Source: Marsupella aquatica
Taxonomy: Eukaryota; Marchantiophyta
Assembly (NCBI GenBank): GCA_973895155.1
Contig: OZ316898.1
Span: 7,440,001 to 7,504,000 of the forward strand
Reading direction: 5' to 3'
Length of the DNA stretch: 64,000 bases
Position 1 is the stretch's first letter, and each line of letters opens with the position of its first letter. The position numbers and the translations under genes are program-made. Below, piece after piece: positions 22,576 to 34,259 of the stretch. A model generated the notes under the pieces. That model made no database searches and was not told where the DNA came from. It saw only the letters and a program-made list of their open reading frames with translations.

Positions 22576-25500
22576 GTAAGTTTTCAATGTTTTTGATTGC
22601 TTTTGTCGCCATGCCCTTTCAATTTCTTAAGTCAGACAGCGGGAAGCAAGATGTTTGTATTGTTGAAAGAACGGGAGCGGGCTCCAGACCTGAGACATTG
22701 GAGTTTCTAGTCTGGCCTTTGAGTGACTTGCGCTGAGCTTCTACTGTGGCTTTTGAGGTTGACTGATCGAGCTGCATTGACTAAGCTAAACTGAACTACT
22801 ACATTCAGTTAATACTCACTGATCAACCTATTGAGCTGTCATTGGGAGTTGGAGGTTGTGTTGCGCTCATCTTTGGAGGCGGGAGGTGAAATGCCATAGC
22901 TCTCCCTGTGTCTGTCCTCGTGCTTCACTACTTGTATTCAGGTGTTTTTATCAGTTTCAGAGGGGAGGTCATTGTATCTGCAAGCTGTTGGTGAGCTAAG
23001 CAACCGCTATGTGTAGGTTTAAGGAGTTGCGCGTGCATCAATCTTTTGAGGGAGCTTGGAGTGGAAGCCGACAACTTGGAGCGGGACTTCAACTTGCTAT
23101 TACTAGCTACCTTGGACAAAGGTGACAGTCAGTAGCGCAAAGGTGAGACTCAGTAGTTTTAGGGATCGACCATGAGTGCTGAGCTATTCAAGCTGAATAT
23201 TTGGATGAGAAAGGGACTCAGTCGGCACGTGACTTATCATCAATTAATTAAGAGGCTTGAGTATTAAACTATGATTATTTAGTAATCACTCATCGAGCAG
23301 AGGAAGTGGTTACTTTAGGAGTATGTAAAGGTTGGGCATCGGCTCAGTTGGAATCCCGTCTAGTTGCTTAAGATACTTCCAATGTTTTACCAATTCTAGA
23401 GATGTGACTTTTATGTTATCAATTATGAGTTGTAGAGCTTGGATTTAGTTTGCAAGTGGAAATCTTCCCAAGGGTTTCTCTCATTGTCTAATTGATACAC
23501 ATTGTATTCAAATCGGTTTGAGCCTTCTTCCTAGCCACCCACCGCTCTTCATTCTTTTTCAAGGCAGCCATCAATGGTTTGACGACTGCTTCTTTTTGCT
23601 TGATCAAGCTTGCTTTCACTGTTGCAACATGTCATGCATGTGTATCGTTTAGCTCATTGATTACTTTGTGTAATTGTGACGTCCTAGCTTTTTCAAGGGT
23701 TTGAAACTCATTTTATGTTTAGATCATCTTTGTATTATCTATTGGCTAGTTGATCCGTTGCTTCTTCAACTTCCCGATTTCTTTATTGTCCTGTCTTAAC
23801 TTGTCAACATTGGATCAAACATTAGTAGACCACAACTTTAGAACTTTTCAAATAAAATTAGCAATCCTTTTTTAAATTAGCTAGAGTTGCTTAATCTATT
23901 TACAACTACTTTAACAAATCTTGTAGATACCCCTTATAAGACTAACCATTGACAATCTCTCTAAAAATCTTTTTATTATCTCAACTCAATTTTTTGTTTG
24001 TTCTGGTTTATATAGCTATAATATTATAAGTTGATGGTGTTCTTCTTATTATTTAACCTTTAACGATAAAGATTCTAATTTTTTTGAAAATATTCTAACC
24101 GCTTCTCTATTAGTTGTCACTCATGCTTGTTCAAACAATGTTTTCGTCTAAAGATAAGTGTTTCATCATCCACTTTAATGAAGAACTGTATTGTCTTGCA
24201 ATTCAAGAAAAATAGGCCTTAAGTAAGCCAAATCCAAGCATTGTCAGAAAGATTTTAATTACTCAAGAGACACTGGGCCTTACTGCCTGTGCAAATATGA
24301 CTATTCACTTGAATTATATCAACACAAAAACATTTAAAGTTCCCCTTGGATGATCCCCATAAATATTAGAGCTTCTTTCGAAGATACTATAACGTTATAC
24401 AACTATTTTTCAAATTATTTTACTAAATTTTTCAACATGCTATTTTAATTCGTACAATAATCTTTAGACCTAAGAAAAACATCAAATTTAAGATTGAACT
24501 TGGGGTTTGATTCAAATCAATTTTTTTAATACAAAAAATATATAGTACACTTATTTTGCTTCATAAATGATTATATGATATATAAGCAAAATATCTCAAT
24601 TCGTAATCATGGTAACAAAATTTATATCAAATTGATACATAAACGTTTGGTGCATCATATTTTTATCTAAATAATATAATCTAATAAAAAATAGATTGAC
24701 AATCACTACTGGCGATCTATTCTTTTGGCAACCCATGCAACATCTTTCATAATTTCTAGAGATAATTAAAGCTTATGGTATAAGTTAACCTTTGATATTA
24801 TATTATGATATAGATAACATAACCGTACTTGCGATATTTGAATATTTAACTTAAGGAATTCAAATGGTGACATAACCCTTCATGATCATAAGTAAATTTT
24901 AAAAAATAATAATTATAAAAACTGATGCATATCATTCTATTATATCAAAATAAACCATGGATTCAACTCTAAATAGTGAGAATACAATACTTTTGAGAAG
25001 TAAATTTCTTTTTATTTATATTTTGAAATGTTGACCCCCAATATTTTGCTCATTGTTTTGACCCACTATTTTAAAAAGTGAAATATTTATAATTTGTTAG
25101 CTCACTATTTTGCCTATTTTTATAGTTCATTACTCTGTAAAGTGATTCATTTTTCATTTTCACTTTAAATAAATTTATAATTGTCTAGTTTATTATTTTG
25201 TCCACTTTTAGCCTACATTTTTTTTTAAATAAATTATTTATAATTTGCTAGGATACTATTGTATTTTACAATATTATAATATTTTAGTCTATTATATTTA
25301 TTTGGTTTACTATGATTTTGATATATTATTTTATTTTGACTTATTTTATGATTTTGACCTATTAAATAGAATAATATTCTATTCTAATTTACTACTTTAA
25401 AAAATCATCATATTTTAATTTTAATTTTAATAATATCTCCTAATGATGAAATATTTTATATGATATATTTTTATGTAAAAAATTATTTTCTTACAAAAGA

Positions 25501-25681
25501 GTTTTTCTAATAAATGAGGTTATTTTTAGAAAAATTCTAATTACAAACCATTTTTTCCCAATCAAGGTCTAGATTAGCAAATAATATAATATAATTATCA
25601 TCTTGGTATAATTTTTATAAAATATTTGTCCAATTATTTGATTAGTTTGTAAATGTACATTGTAACGTTCAAAGGTTGAGT
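22576..25681. other. AT-rich spacer, no gene seen
   Basis: Increasingly AT-rich. A weak ~75-bp degenerate tandem repeat is visible at about 25080-25270: three copies of a unit with TTTATAATTTG...CTATTTTG. No coding or RNA gene recognised. Confidence 0.5.
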
Positions 25682-25686
25682 AAATG

Positions 25687-26107
25687 TGTTGGGTATTTAC
25701 TCTTATGTCTAGATTAGGTATGACATGATTGGTACAACAATGTGGGTTGGTACAACTACGTGATTAGGTACAACAATGTGGTTAGGTACAATTATGTGAT
25801 TAGGTACAACAATGTGGTTAGGTACAATTATGTGATTAGGTACAACAATGTGGTTAGGTACAATTATGTGATTAGATACAACAATGTGGTTAGGTACAAT
25901 TACGTGATTAGGTACAACAATATGGTTAGGTACAACAATGGAGACTGTGGAGACACGGTATAACCAACGAGCTTAGAGTTCAGTAAACCTCTCTTGTGTG
26001 TTCCTGTGGACGTAGTCTCAAGGAGGTGAACCACATATCTTTTGTGTCGACTACTTGCAGGTTGGATAAGTCATGTGTTTATCATTGTGATTATTCTATT
26101 CTCAACA
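25687..26107. mobile_element. Solo copia-type LTR with AAATG target duplication
   Basis: It starts TGTTGGG (25687) and ends CTCAACA (26107), the TG...CA inverted ends of an LTR. It is flanked on both sides by the same five bases, AAATG (25682-25686 and 26108-26112). The right part contains GTGGACGTAGTCTCAAGGAG and GTGAACCAC, typical of the transcribed part of plant copia LTRs, so the element would read left to right. No internal coding region remains: it is the scar of recombination between two LTRs. Confidence 0.85.
25742..25940. repeat. Minisatellite inside the solo LTR
   Basis: An 18-bp unit alternates between two forms, (G)ATTAGGTACAACAATGTG and (G)TTAGGTACAATTATGTG, making a 36-bp higher-order unit repeated about five times. 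It sits in the U3-like left half of the solo LTR. It is open in one frame (a YNYVIRYNNVVR repeat), but that follows from the repeat period being a multiple of three and is not evidence for a protein. Confidence 0.85.
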
Positions 26108-26112
26108 AAATG

Positions 26113-27966
26113 CACGTTTAATGAGAAAAAATTATCGTCTACCTAAATAAATTAATTAAAAAATTTGTCAACATTTGGTGATGCAAAATTGAACTATAAT
26201 TTCTATCCAATTAAGGATTTACTCAAATCGATGCCCTAAAGTTTTGAATTATAATCTTCCATATTTTTGGTTTTTTGGTAACAATCGCTTTATTTACATG
26301 AACCAAGTAATCAAATACGCCAAAATTTGTTTGAGAACTTATTAGAGAGTCATCTTAAAAGCTCTAATACTCGTTTACACTTTTTTGTGGGGCATGTGAA
26401 AATGGATATAAAATATTATTTATATTAATTTACATTTTTTTTATAATTATTGTCCATTCGTGAATGATTTCTTCAAACTTTTATTATATTTCCATAAAAT
26501 TTAATGTTTCATTCGTATGATCAACAATCTCATGATAATTTTCTTCCAAGTTTTTTATGTCTGTTTTTACAATGTCAAGGTAGTTCAGACAGACTCAAGA
26601 AATTGGTAGTGATTTTTTATTTTATCATCATTAGATTACTTGATTTTAATTGATCATTTGTTACATCTTGCATATATAAACAATTAATTAAGATGGTCTA
26701 TACAATGAGACTGTCATCAATTGACACTCTACAAATAAATGAAATTATCAGTGAACATTTCTTGTTAATTTTCTTCGCAAAGAATATTTACAAATATCAT
26801 TTTTTCTCTAATAATTTTTGTATCATGTCACAAGGATGTAGAGATGAGTTCTTTTATTAGTTTACCTCTAAAGATGAGTAGATTTATGTTTTTTGCTCTC
26901 AAAACTATAATTTTTTATCAAGTCTACTGTCTATACTTGTATTCTATACTTTTGATCAATCCGATAGACTGACATGTTCATGATGCTATTGGCCTTCAAT
27001 AAAATATTGTCATCACTCTCTTCTCACAAGGTTGACTAAATCATACAAATATATTTAAAAATAATTATTTTATGAAAAGAATATTATCATGGAAAAATAG
27101 ATAATATCGCACAATAATTGATGAGAATTTACCAAATTCAAATTTTTTTTGTAGCAAACGTAATACATTGCATGTGTAACCCAATCCTTTGTTGTCCATT
27201 CAACTCTTGTCTCACACAACAATGAGCACCTCTTTACTTCACTACTCTAGAATGATTCACTATTCTCCCCTAAATTGGTAGGAGCAAAGAAAACTTAGAC
27301 GAGTGTACAGGTTATGAGGAGGTGGATATCATAGTAATTTTGGTAAAAATATTACATCTAAATTACACGTGTATATTTTGGGGTTACAACATCTCGACTT
27401 AAAATGACAAACAAGATCATAAATCGGGTATCTATGCTTGTAACGGATTGTCGATTTATAAAAAGACGAGGAACGAGAGAAGGAAGCAACAACTCTAAAG
27501 CAAGAAAGCAACAATAGACTGAGTGCACAGGTGCCAGTTGGGTTTCCAAATCATGTTATCATACTTCGATCCCCTTTCTTTTATACGTAAGATGAAATTA
27601 CTATTATTAGACAAGATATTAAGGATACTAATAATTATTAGGTTTAGAATGAGAACTGATACTACTAAATACTGAGAATTTTTGAATGACTAATTTTTTT
27701 CAAGTCGGGAAACTCGACTTCAACTTTTTGTAAATAAAACTAAGAAGGGACCTTGACTAAGATTTGGAGTTCTTTGTGGGCGATCGTGAACCTGTGACAC
27801 TACAATAGCAAGGGGCATAAGACACAACCAATGAACTAAGAAGATTAGTATAACCCTTATCGCTCTCGGACTCTAGACCCTGGTTGGGAAGGTAGACACC
27901 AATCTGTCTGAGACCTATTGGTATCCTTGCCCTCATAAAGCTGCATATGAACGAAGATACACAACA
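26113..27966. other. AT-rich spacer, no gene seen
   Basis: No recognisable coding sequence, RNA gene or transposon end on either strand. Confidence 0.5.
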
Positions 27967-28299
27967 TTGGAGATTAAAATAGTACATATTAATTGCGAGA
28001 AGGTTGCACTTACCAAGGACGCAAATTACAACAAGTTGAGGGACTACATCACCCAGCTATATATCAACAAAGAAGGCTTTCAATCCATAGCAGAGACAAT
28101 TCTAGTAGTCCCCGCAAAGTACTTTAAGCCAAAGGGCGATCAAAAGCTAACTCAAGCAGAGTTTGACAAGATCCTTATCAAACACTTGTCAAGGAGCTTA
28201 AGAGACTTTTCTCCTAAAAAACTACCTACTATGTGCTCCATGTCATACCAGGATCACAAAGGATTGACAAAACTTCTGAAATATGCTTACAATGTCTAA
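27967..28299 (+). CDS. Hypothetical ORF, 110 residues
   Basis: An open frame of charged, ordinary composition (for example LRDYITQLYINKEGFQS and QDHKGLTKLLKYAYNV) stands out in AT-rich surroundings. It could be one exon or a fragment of a larger protein; I do not recognise the family. No clear splice sites or neighbours support it. Confidence 0.25.
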   Translation: MEIKIVHINCEKVALTKDANYNKLRDYITQLYINKEGFQSIAETILVVPAKYFKPKGDQKLTQAEFDKILIKHLSRSLRDFSPKKLPTMCSMSYQDHKGLTKLLKYAYNV

Positions 28300-29343
28300 T
28301 CACTCCATACATAAGTAGTTTCAACTCTCCACTTCTAGAGAGTTAGTCCCCTTGACTACTTTTGCATTCACACCCTTCTCCTCACCTCTACTCCAAGCAT
28401 CAGTAAGGGGGATCTCCACTCCAAGCTGTCACTTAGAGTAGATTCTCACACAAATACCCAAGAATCCAAAGTACTTTCCTCTTCAAGCTTAAGTCTCCTC
28501 AAGACCCTCGAAGTAGTGTTATTCCTCAACCTTGCCCCCCTGGCCTTGGTTTGGGTCCACACATCCCCTTTGAGCTGTAGAGAAGGCTCCTCTATCTAAG
28601 GACTCTTCCTCTTGTTCTTACTTCTTGTTAACACCACACACCAAGCAAAGTACTTTCCACCCTCAAGCTATAATCCTTTCTAAGTCTCAAAGTAGTGCTC
28701 TACCTTAACCTTGTCTCCTTGGCCTTGGTTTTGTACTAGCACATCCTCTTGAGCTTAGACCAAGATTACACCATAGCATGGACTCTTCTCTTGCTCTCAT
28801 ACACTTCAAATGCACTCACACTTAATGGTCACAATGAAGATTGACAAATCTCTTTTGATTGTATCAACTTTACAACAAAAATTTACTACACATTCTCCAC
28901 ACTAAGCATAGACCACCTCTCCCTTCTCAAGCTTAGCCCTACCTTGGCAAGGTAGAGATTCCACTTAAGAGATGAGAATCCCAGTCTCTAACAAATAAAA
29001 ACTTCATCCTTATATACTATTCTCCTTTCACACCACACCAAACTTGACCTGGGGTCCAACTACTCCTCCCCCAAGTCCTCCTAACACACAAAGTCCAACT
29101 CTATAGTTCGTAGCCCACCCTACAACCTATTGTTTGGCCTCCTTCCAAGCCCTAAAATATGCCACACATGAGTTGCATGCTTTGACCTCCAAACCTTCTT
29201 CCATTTATGGTCCTCCTCACCAGCTTCCCAACCCACTTGAAAGCTCACAAAAAAAGTGAGTGAGTCTCAAATTGTGCCTAGTCAAAGTTGGTCTTATTTT
29301 ACTTGTAACCCTTTTACTACCCTAAGTAAACTACCCCCTATAT
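28300..29343. repeat. C/T-rich non-coding region with a ~179-bp-period duplication
   Basis: Two diverged copies begin with CAAAGTACTTTCC at 28467 and 28646 and share CTTGGCCTTGGTTT and a later ACTCTTC(C)TCTTG. No gene is seen. The region directly abuts the 3' LTR of the copia element. Confidence 0.55.
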
Positions 29344-29669
29344 TGTGGGGAGAAATCAGATCAAGAAAAACATTCCAAACATGCACGTGCTCAATAGTTA
29401 CGTGGTTCGCCTCAAGGTTGGCTACGTCCACGGGAAGACCAAGCTTTATTAGCGGTTATGTGTGTACTCAAGCATCACCATAGCTCTCATCTCTTCAAGC
29501 TCTCATCTCTTGCTATATCCCTGTGTTCTCTCTTGAGAACTCTCTTGTGTGTGTTCTCACACCACATACAAGTTGAAGAGATAAGGATCAATCTCTTCAA
29601 CTAGGGTTTACTCTAATCCTAGTTAACATCCTAACCATAGTTCAACCCAAGATTGAGTTAACCTCTACA
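29344..29669 (-). repeat. 3' LTR of the copia element
   Basis: On the minus strand it starts TGTAGAGG next to the polypurine tract and ends CCCCACA. Compared with the 5' LTR piece it contains 40 extra bases around 29450-29490 (the stretch with TTATTAGCGGTTATG). The bases just outside are TATAT. Confidence 0.85.
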
Positions 29670-29671
29670 AA

Positions 29672-29680
29672 CTCCCCCTT
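29672..29680 (-). promoter_or_regulatory. Polypurine tract of the copia element
   Basis: AAGGGGGAG on the minus strand, two bases before the LTR. Plus-strand DNA priming at such a tract is standard for LTR elements. Confidence 0.8.
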
Positions 29681-29861
29681 GACTCACGTCTTGGGAGAGT
29701 TTATAATATTGTCTTTTCCTTACAAGTTCCTCCGCGGGAAGTTCAAGACAGTAAAGCCAAAAGGCCCTTCCCCTAATGCAAGGGTTTACTAGAACTAAGT
29801 CGTAGCCGATAAGCCATCGGATGGAGTACTCATATAGAGACATTTTCTTGGTTAACTCTAT

Positions 29862-30371
29862 TTACAATATTCGTAAATAATTACAATGCCTTGAAAAACT
29901 ATTGGAGTCTAATACTTTGGTAAAAGCATCCGCTGGATTAAGCTTTCCATCAATCTTGACAAGCTCAAATTCATCATCCGATAATGCCTGTCGGATGAAA
30001 TGATAGCGGACATCAATGTGCTTTACCCTGCCATCCATCACCTGATTCTTGGCAGTGTAAATTGCACTTTGACTGTCACAATGAAGATACACAGAATCTT
30101 GTGATAAGCCCATCTCTTTGACAAGCTTTTTCAACCAAATGGTCTCTGATGCTGCTTCTGCTGGCGCTACATACTCGACATCCATAGTAGACTTTGCAAC
30201 ACACTTTTGGAGAGTAGACTTCCAACTAATGCATCCACCAGCAAGTATAAATACATATCCAGTTGTTGATATCCTCTTATCCAGATCACCTACGTAGTCT
30301 GCATCCACATAACCTTGAAGCACTTTCATATTGTTTGAACTTGCATCAAACAATAAACCCTTCTTAGCTGT
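29862..30371 (-). pseudogene. Copia RNase H segment
   Basis: The separated end of the copia pol. It contains YVDADYVGDLDKR (first catalytic Asp), STTGYVF, CISWKS, the second block EYVAPAEAASETIWLKKL and the third VYLHCDSQSAI, with KHIDVRYHFIR and KLNPADAFTK at the end, all standard copia RNase H signatures. It ends ~190 bases before the polypurine tract. Its upstream part (RYLRGT) lies beyond the 2.2-kb foreign block at 30372-32594. Confidence 0.9.
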
Positions 30372-30419
30372 ATGACACTCAGGGTCAAGTGCAGAAGGAT
30401 TCATTTAGAATTCTATGGC

Positions 30420-31395
30420 ACAGATTGCTGCTTTCTTCTAAAACATTCTCCGATGGACGAAGAGTTGAATAAGATCCTGGATAAGGTGTCTACACAAATC
30501 ATTGCTGAAGAAAGAGCAGGCTTGGAAGCTGAGTTGTCTTTGGAAGAATTACTTGCTGCTACGAAAGCCCTGGGAAAGTACAAAGCCCCTGGTCACGATG
30601 GGATTCCGGGCACATTTAGGGCCTATATTACTTGCGGGAATCAAACATGGTGTTCAGCAGGGGGCGATTCAGTAAGTATTGGTTGAAGGGATTAATCATT
30701 CTCCTTATGAAGAAAGGGGATGAACTCAAAATCAAAAATTAACAACAGACCCATTTTCTTGTTGACGGTTGTTTATAAAGTGGGTACTTAAAGTGTTTCA
30801 ACTCAGGACGGTTCGAATCCTAATCGAATTATCTCGCATCAACAGTACGCCTATCTTCCCGGTAGATCTATCCATAATACCTAGTACTCACTAATAATAC
30901 CAATCATGCAACTCCATGTCTTCCTCGGATCCATATGTGTGCCTCAAAATTGGATGTCATCCTTTGACAGTGTGCAATGGTTGTTCATTGAGAAGTTGTT
31001 GTTCATTTGAGAAGCTGATGGATAAGATGGGATTTGGGGTGTTCTTTATTGGCTTCTTTCGGGCCATTACTTGTAATGCGTCGTCTGCCATTATGATTAA
31101 TTAATGGACGAGTTACAAAATCTTTTGCCATCACAATTATATCCATCAGACAAGGATGCCCGATATGTCCATTATTCTTCATTTTGGCTATTCAAGGTTT
31201 GGATGGACTTTTAACGGAGAAACTCTCCGAGGGACTATTAGACGGTGTACGCTTCAGGGAGGTGGGTTCACAGCTTGCACATCAATTGTATGCAGACAAC
31301 ACTTTGGTTATTGTGAAGGGAAATCGTGATAATATCAACAGATGTAAGGAATACTTTGATGCTTATGCTGTGGCATCTGGTTTAGCCTATGACTG
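30420..31395 (+). pseudogene. LINE reverse transcriptase fragments
   Basis: KYKAPGHDGIPGTF near 30570 is the LINE RT block 'KAPGPDGIP..F'. Near 31140 a frame reads SIRQGCPICPLFFILAIQG, and near 31290 LYADNTLVIV corresponds to the YADD catalytic box with the second Asp changed to Asn. Stops and frame changes are frequent. Only internal RT pieces remain; no endonuclease or poly-A tail is visible. Confidence 0.75.
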
Positions 31396-31429
31396 GATCT
31401 TTTTTTGGATCTGTTTTGGCAATGTCAAA

Positions 31430-32230
31430 GCCACGGCAAAGCTGTGGCACTTCAGATTGGGTCACATCATGAGTGAAAAAGGTTTGGCTATTCTTCAGAA
31501 AAAATGATTATTATTTACTTTCTAATTTAAGTTAGAATTCTGTGAGCATTGTGTGCTTGGAAAGCAACACAGGAAACCCTTTGGAGTTGGAACTCACACC
31601 AGCAAGGAGGTACTTGAGTATGTACATAGTGATGTGTGCGGACCAGCCCCTACTCCCTCACATTCTGGATGAGTTTACTATGTGACGTTCATTGATGATC
31701 ATTACTCAAGGTATGTGTGGATATATACTTTGTACACAATAAGTCTAATGTTTTTGGCACTTTTAAGGAGTGCAAAGCCCAAGTTGAGAATCAGACTGGT
31801 AACAAGGTGAGATTTCTTCTATTGGATAACGGTGGTGAATACGGTTCTGATGAATTTGGAATGTATTGTAAGGAGCAGGGGATTACACGCCATCTCACAA
31901 CAAGTTATACTCCTCAACAGAATCATGGTGTTTTTGAGAGACTCAACCGAACACTATTGGAGCGCTCGAGGAGTATGTTGAGCCAATCATGCTTACCACA
32001 TAAATTTTTGGTAGAAGCAGTCAACACTGCAGTTTATTTGGTAAATTTCTCTCCATCCAGTGCAATTGAATTCAAGACGCCATTTGAAATGAGGTGCGGG
32101 CGTCATGCGGATTATTCACATCTGAAGGTTTTTGGATGTGATGCTTATGTGCTTACGCCTACCCAGCTTTCGTCTAAGTTTGAGTCCAAGGGGAAAGTGC
32201 CATTTTTCTTGGATATCAGAAAGGTGTAAA
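31430..32230 (+). pseudogene. Copia pre-integrase and integrase fragment, plus strand
   Basis: It starts with KLWHFRLGHIMSEKGLAIL (GAG pre-integrase), then CEHCVLGKQHRKPF, HSDVCGPAPTPSHSG and, at 31717-32229, LLLDNGGEYGSDEF and a VFERLNRTLLE block with the third catalytic Glu. It is related to, but diverged from, the surrounding minus-strand copia (same motif order), so it is a separate copy. Several stops are present. Confidence 0.85.
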
Positions 32231-32594
32231 ACTTAATGTTATATATAGGTTATGGGATCTAACTTAATTAGTTGTCAGTAGAGATCTTGGTATAGATGTT
32301 TCCTTTAATGAATCCAGATCATCAAAGGAGGGGGAGAGTTATCTGGGCTCCCATACTGACAAGGGAAAATCTCCTATCCCGGACCAGGTTTTTGGGGGGG
32401 GTGATAAGTCATGATGATGTTCATGACAGGAGAGAAAGAGATGCTCCAAGTATAGAGGTAGTTCCTATGATGGAACAAGAGCCGGAGCATGCAGATTGAT
32501 GTTGGTGTACCTCAAATTCAGCCAGCAGTAGCAGAAGATCAGCCAGCCTTAGTAAATCATCTACTAGAAGAACTTCCAATCGTTCTACTAACAT

Positions 32595-34259
32595 GTAGCG
32601 CAAAATCCATTTCACTACTTCCCAATGGACTTTTCCTGGATTTGCCATGTATCTGCTTACCTTGCTAACGGCATAAGCTATGTCTGGTCGGGTGCATACC
32701 ATGAGATACATTAAACTGCCCATAGCACTTTCATAAGGAACTGTGGACATCAAACTTTTTTCTGTTGCATCCGATGGACAAAATGCTGCAGAAATATTGA
32801 AATGCCTTGCCAAAGGAACACTCACAGCCTTAGCATCTGCCATGTTGAATTTTGAGAGCACCTTCTCTGCATATCTTTTTTGCGTCAACCAAAGTTTGGC
32901 TTTGTTCACATCCCTGACAATCTCCATGCCTAGGATCCTCTTGGCTGTGCCCAAGTCCTTCATCTTAAACTTAGAACTGAGTTGGGCCTTAAGCTTATCA
33001 ACTTCGCCCCTATCCTTTGCTGCAATGAGCATGTCATCCACATAAAGTACAAGGATGACAAACTTAAAACCTGTGTTGTTCACACGCCTGATGTAAACAC
33101 ATGGATCGTACACGCTTTGCACAAATCCAAGCGATTTCAAAAATTCATCAAAACGCTTGTTCCACTGCCTTGGGCTCTGCTTTAATCCATACAAGGATTT
33201 TAGCAATTTGCATACCAAATTTTCCTTGCCCTTTTGTACAAAACCCTCTGGTTGCCTCATGTAAATCACCTCATCCAACGATCCATATAAGAATGCCGTG
33301 ACAACATCCATTTGATCTAAAACTAGATCAAATAAAACTACAAGAGCACATAGCAAACGTATTGTTGAATACTTTGCTATGGGTGAAAAAACCTCATTGT
33401 AGTCTATACCTTTCTGTTGAGTAAAACCCTTGGCTACCAACCGAGCCTTAAATATCTTCTCAGCATCCTCCGTGGGTCCATCTTTCTTTCTATACACCCA
33501 CTTGCTGTCAACAACCTGCTTGTCACTAGGTAGACTTGTGAGTTCCCAAGTCTTGTTATCATGAAGTGATTTCATTTCCATGCGCATCGCCGCCTGCCAT
33601 TGTTGCTTCTCCATAGAAGCTAGGACCTCTCGAAATGAGGATGGATCTCCATCTTCTGTCACCAATGCATCAATAGATTCTTCATCCAAATCCACTTGAT
33701 CAGAAGGAAGCCAAGTTCCATACCTTTCTCGGGCTTGACGTTTGCGAGTTCCTCTTCGCACTGAAGACTCTGGCTGATCTAATTGTAGTGTGCTTTGCCT
33801 TACAGTGGTGTCAACATATTCTTCATCTGACACATCCTTTCCCCTTAAATCCTCTAGAGGAGGAGATTGCTCTTTGTTAGTAGTAGGGAATTGATCTATC
33901 TCCCCCTCCTTCAATGATTTTTCTTCATTGAAGGATACATCCCGACTAACAAGTAACTTGCAATCAACTGGATCCCACAACCGATAACCTTTAACTTCAC
34001 GCTGATAACCAAGAAAAATGCATTTCTGGGCTCTAGGATCTAGCTTAGTCCTATTGTTGCTAGGAACATGTGCATATGCTTCACAGCCAAAAACCCTAAG
34101 CTTTGAATAATCAGCAGGTCGATTGTGCCATAACTCAAAGGGGGTTTTGTAAGTAATTGCTCGACTAGGAGAGAGATTTACTAGATAAGCAGCAATGTTC
34201 ACAGCTTCCGCCCAAAAGATTTGTGGCAATTTAGAATGGCTCAACATGCTCCTTCTCAC
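32595..34259 (-). pseudogene. Copia integrase tail and reverse transcriptase
   Basis: It continues the copia pol one frame off: RRSMLSHSKLPQIFWAEAVN closes the integrase core, then FGCEAYAHVP, a long acidic linker, and the RT from WQAAMRMEMKSL through SKWVYRKKDG, FLYGSLDEVIYMRQPEGF, and YVDDMLIAAKD, the catalytic YVDD box near residue 405. It ends with MYLMVCTRPDIAYAVS and VKWILRY at the junction with the foreign block. The open frame runs on to 32421, but the last ~58 residues belong to the insert. Confidence 0.92.

Larger units (their letters stand above)
30372..32594. mobile_element. 2.2-kb block of foreign transposon scraps inside copia RNase H
   Basis: The copia frame stops making sense at 32595 (minus ...ILRY) and resumes at 30371 (TAKKGLLFD). 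Between them lies plus-strand sequence unrelated to it: LINE RT fragments and then a different copia fragment. A few copia bases seem lost at the junction and no target duplication is seen, so a rearrangement rather than one clean transposition is likely. Confidence 0.7.

Noticed and set aside
25742-25940. CRISPR-like array
   Set aside because: Repeats are contiguous without unique spacers, in a plant LTR.
25742-25963. Repetitive YNYVIRYNN protein
   Set aside because: The open frame results from an 18-bp minisatellite inside a solo LTR; no gene context.
30790-30840. tRNA-like GGTTCGAATCC box
   Set aside because: No acceptor, D or anticodon stems can be formed around it; lone T-loop-like match.
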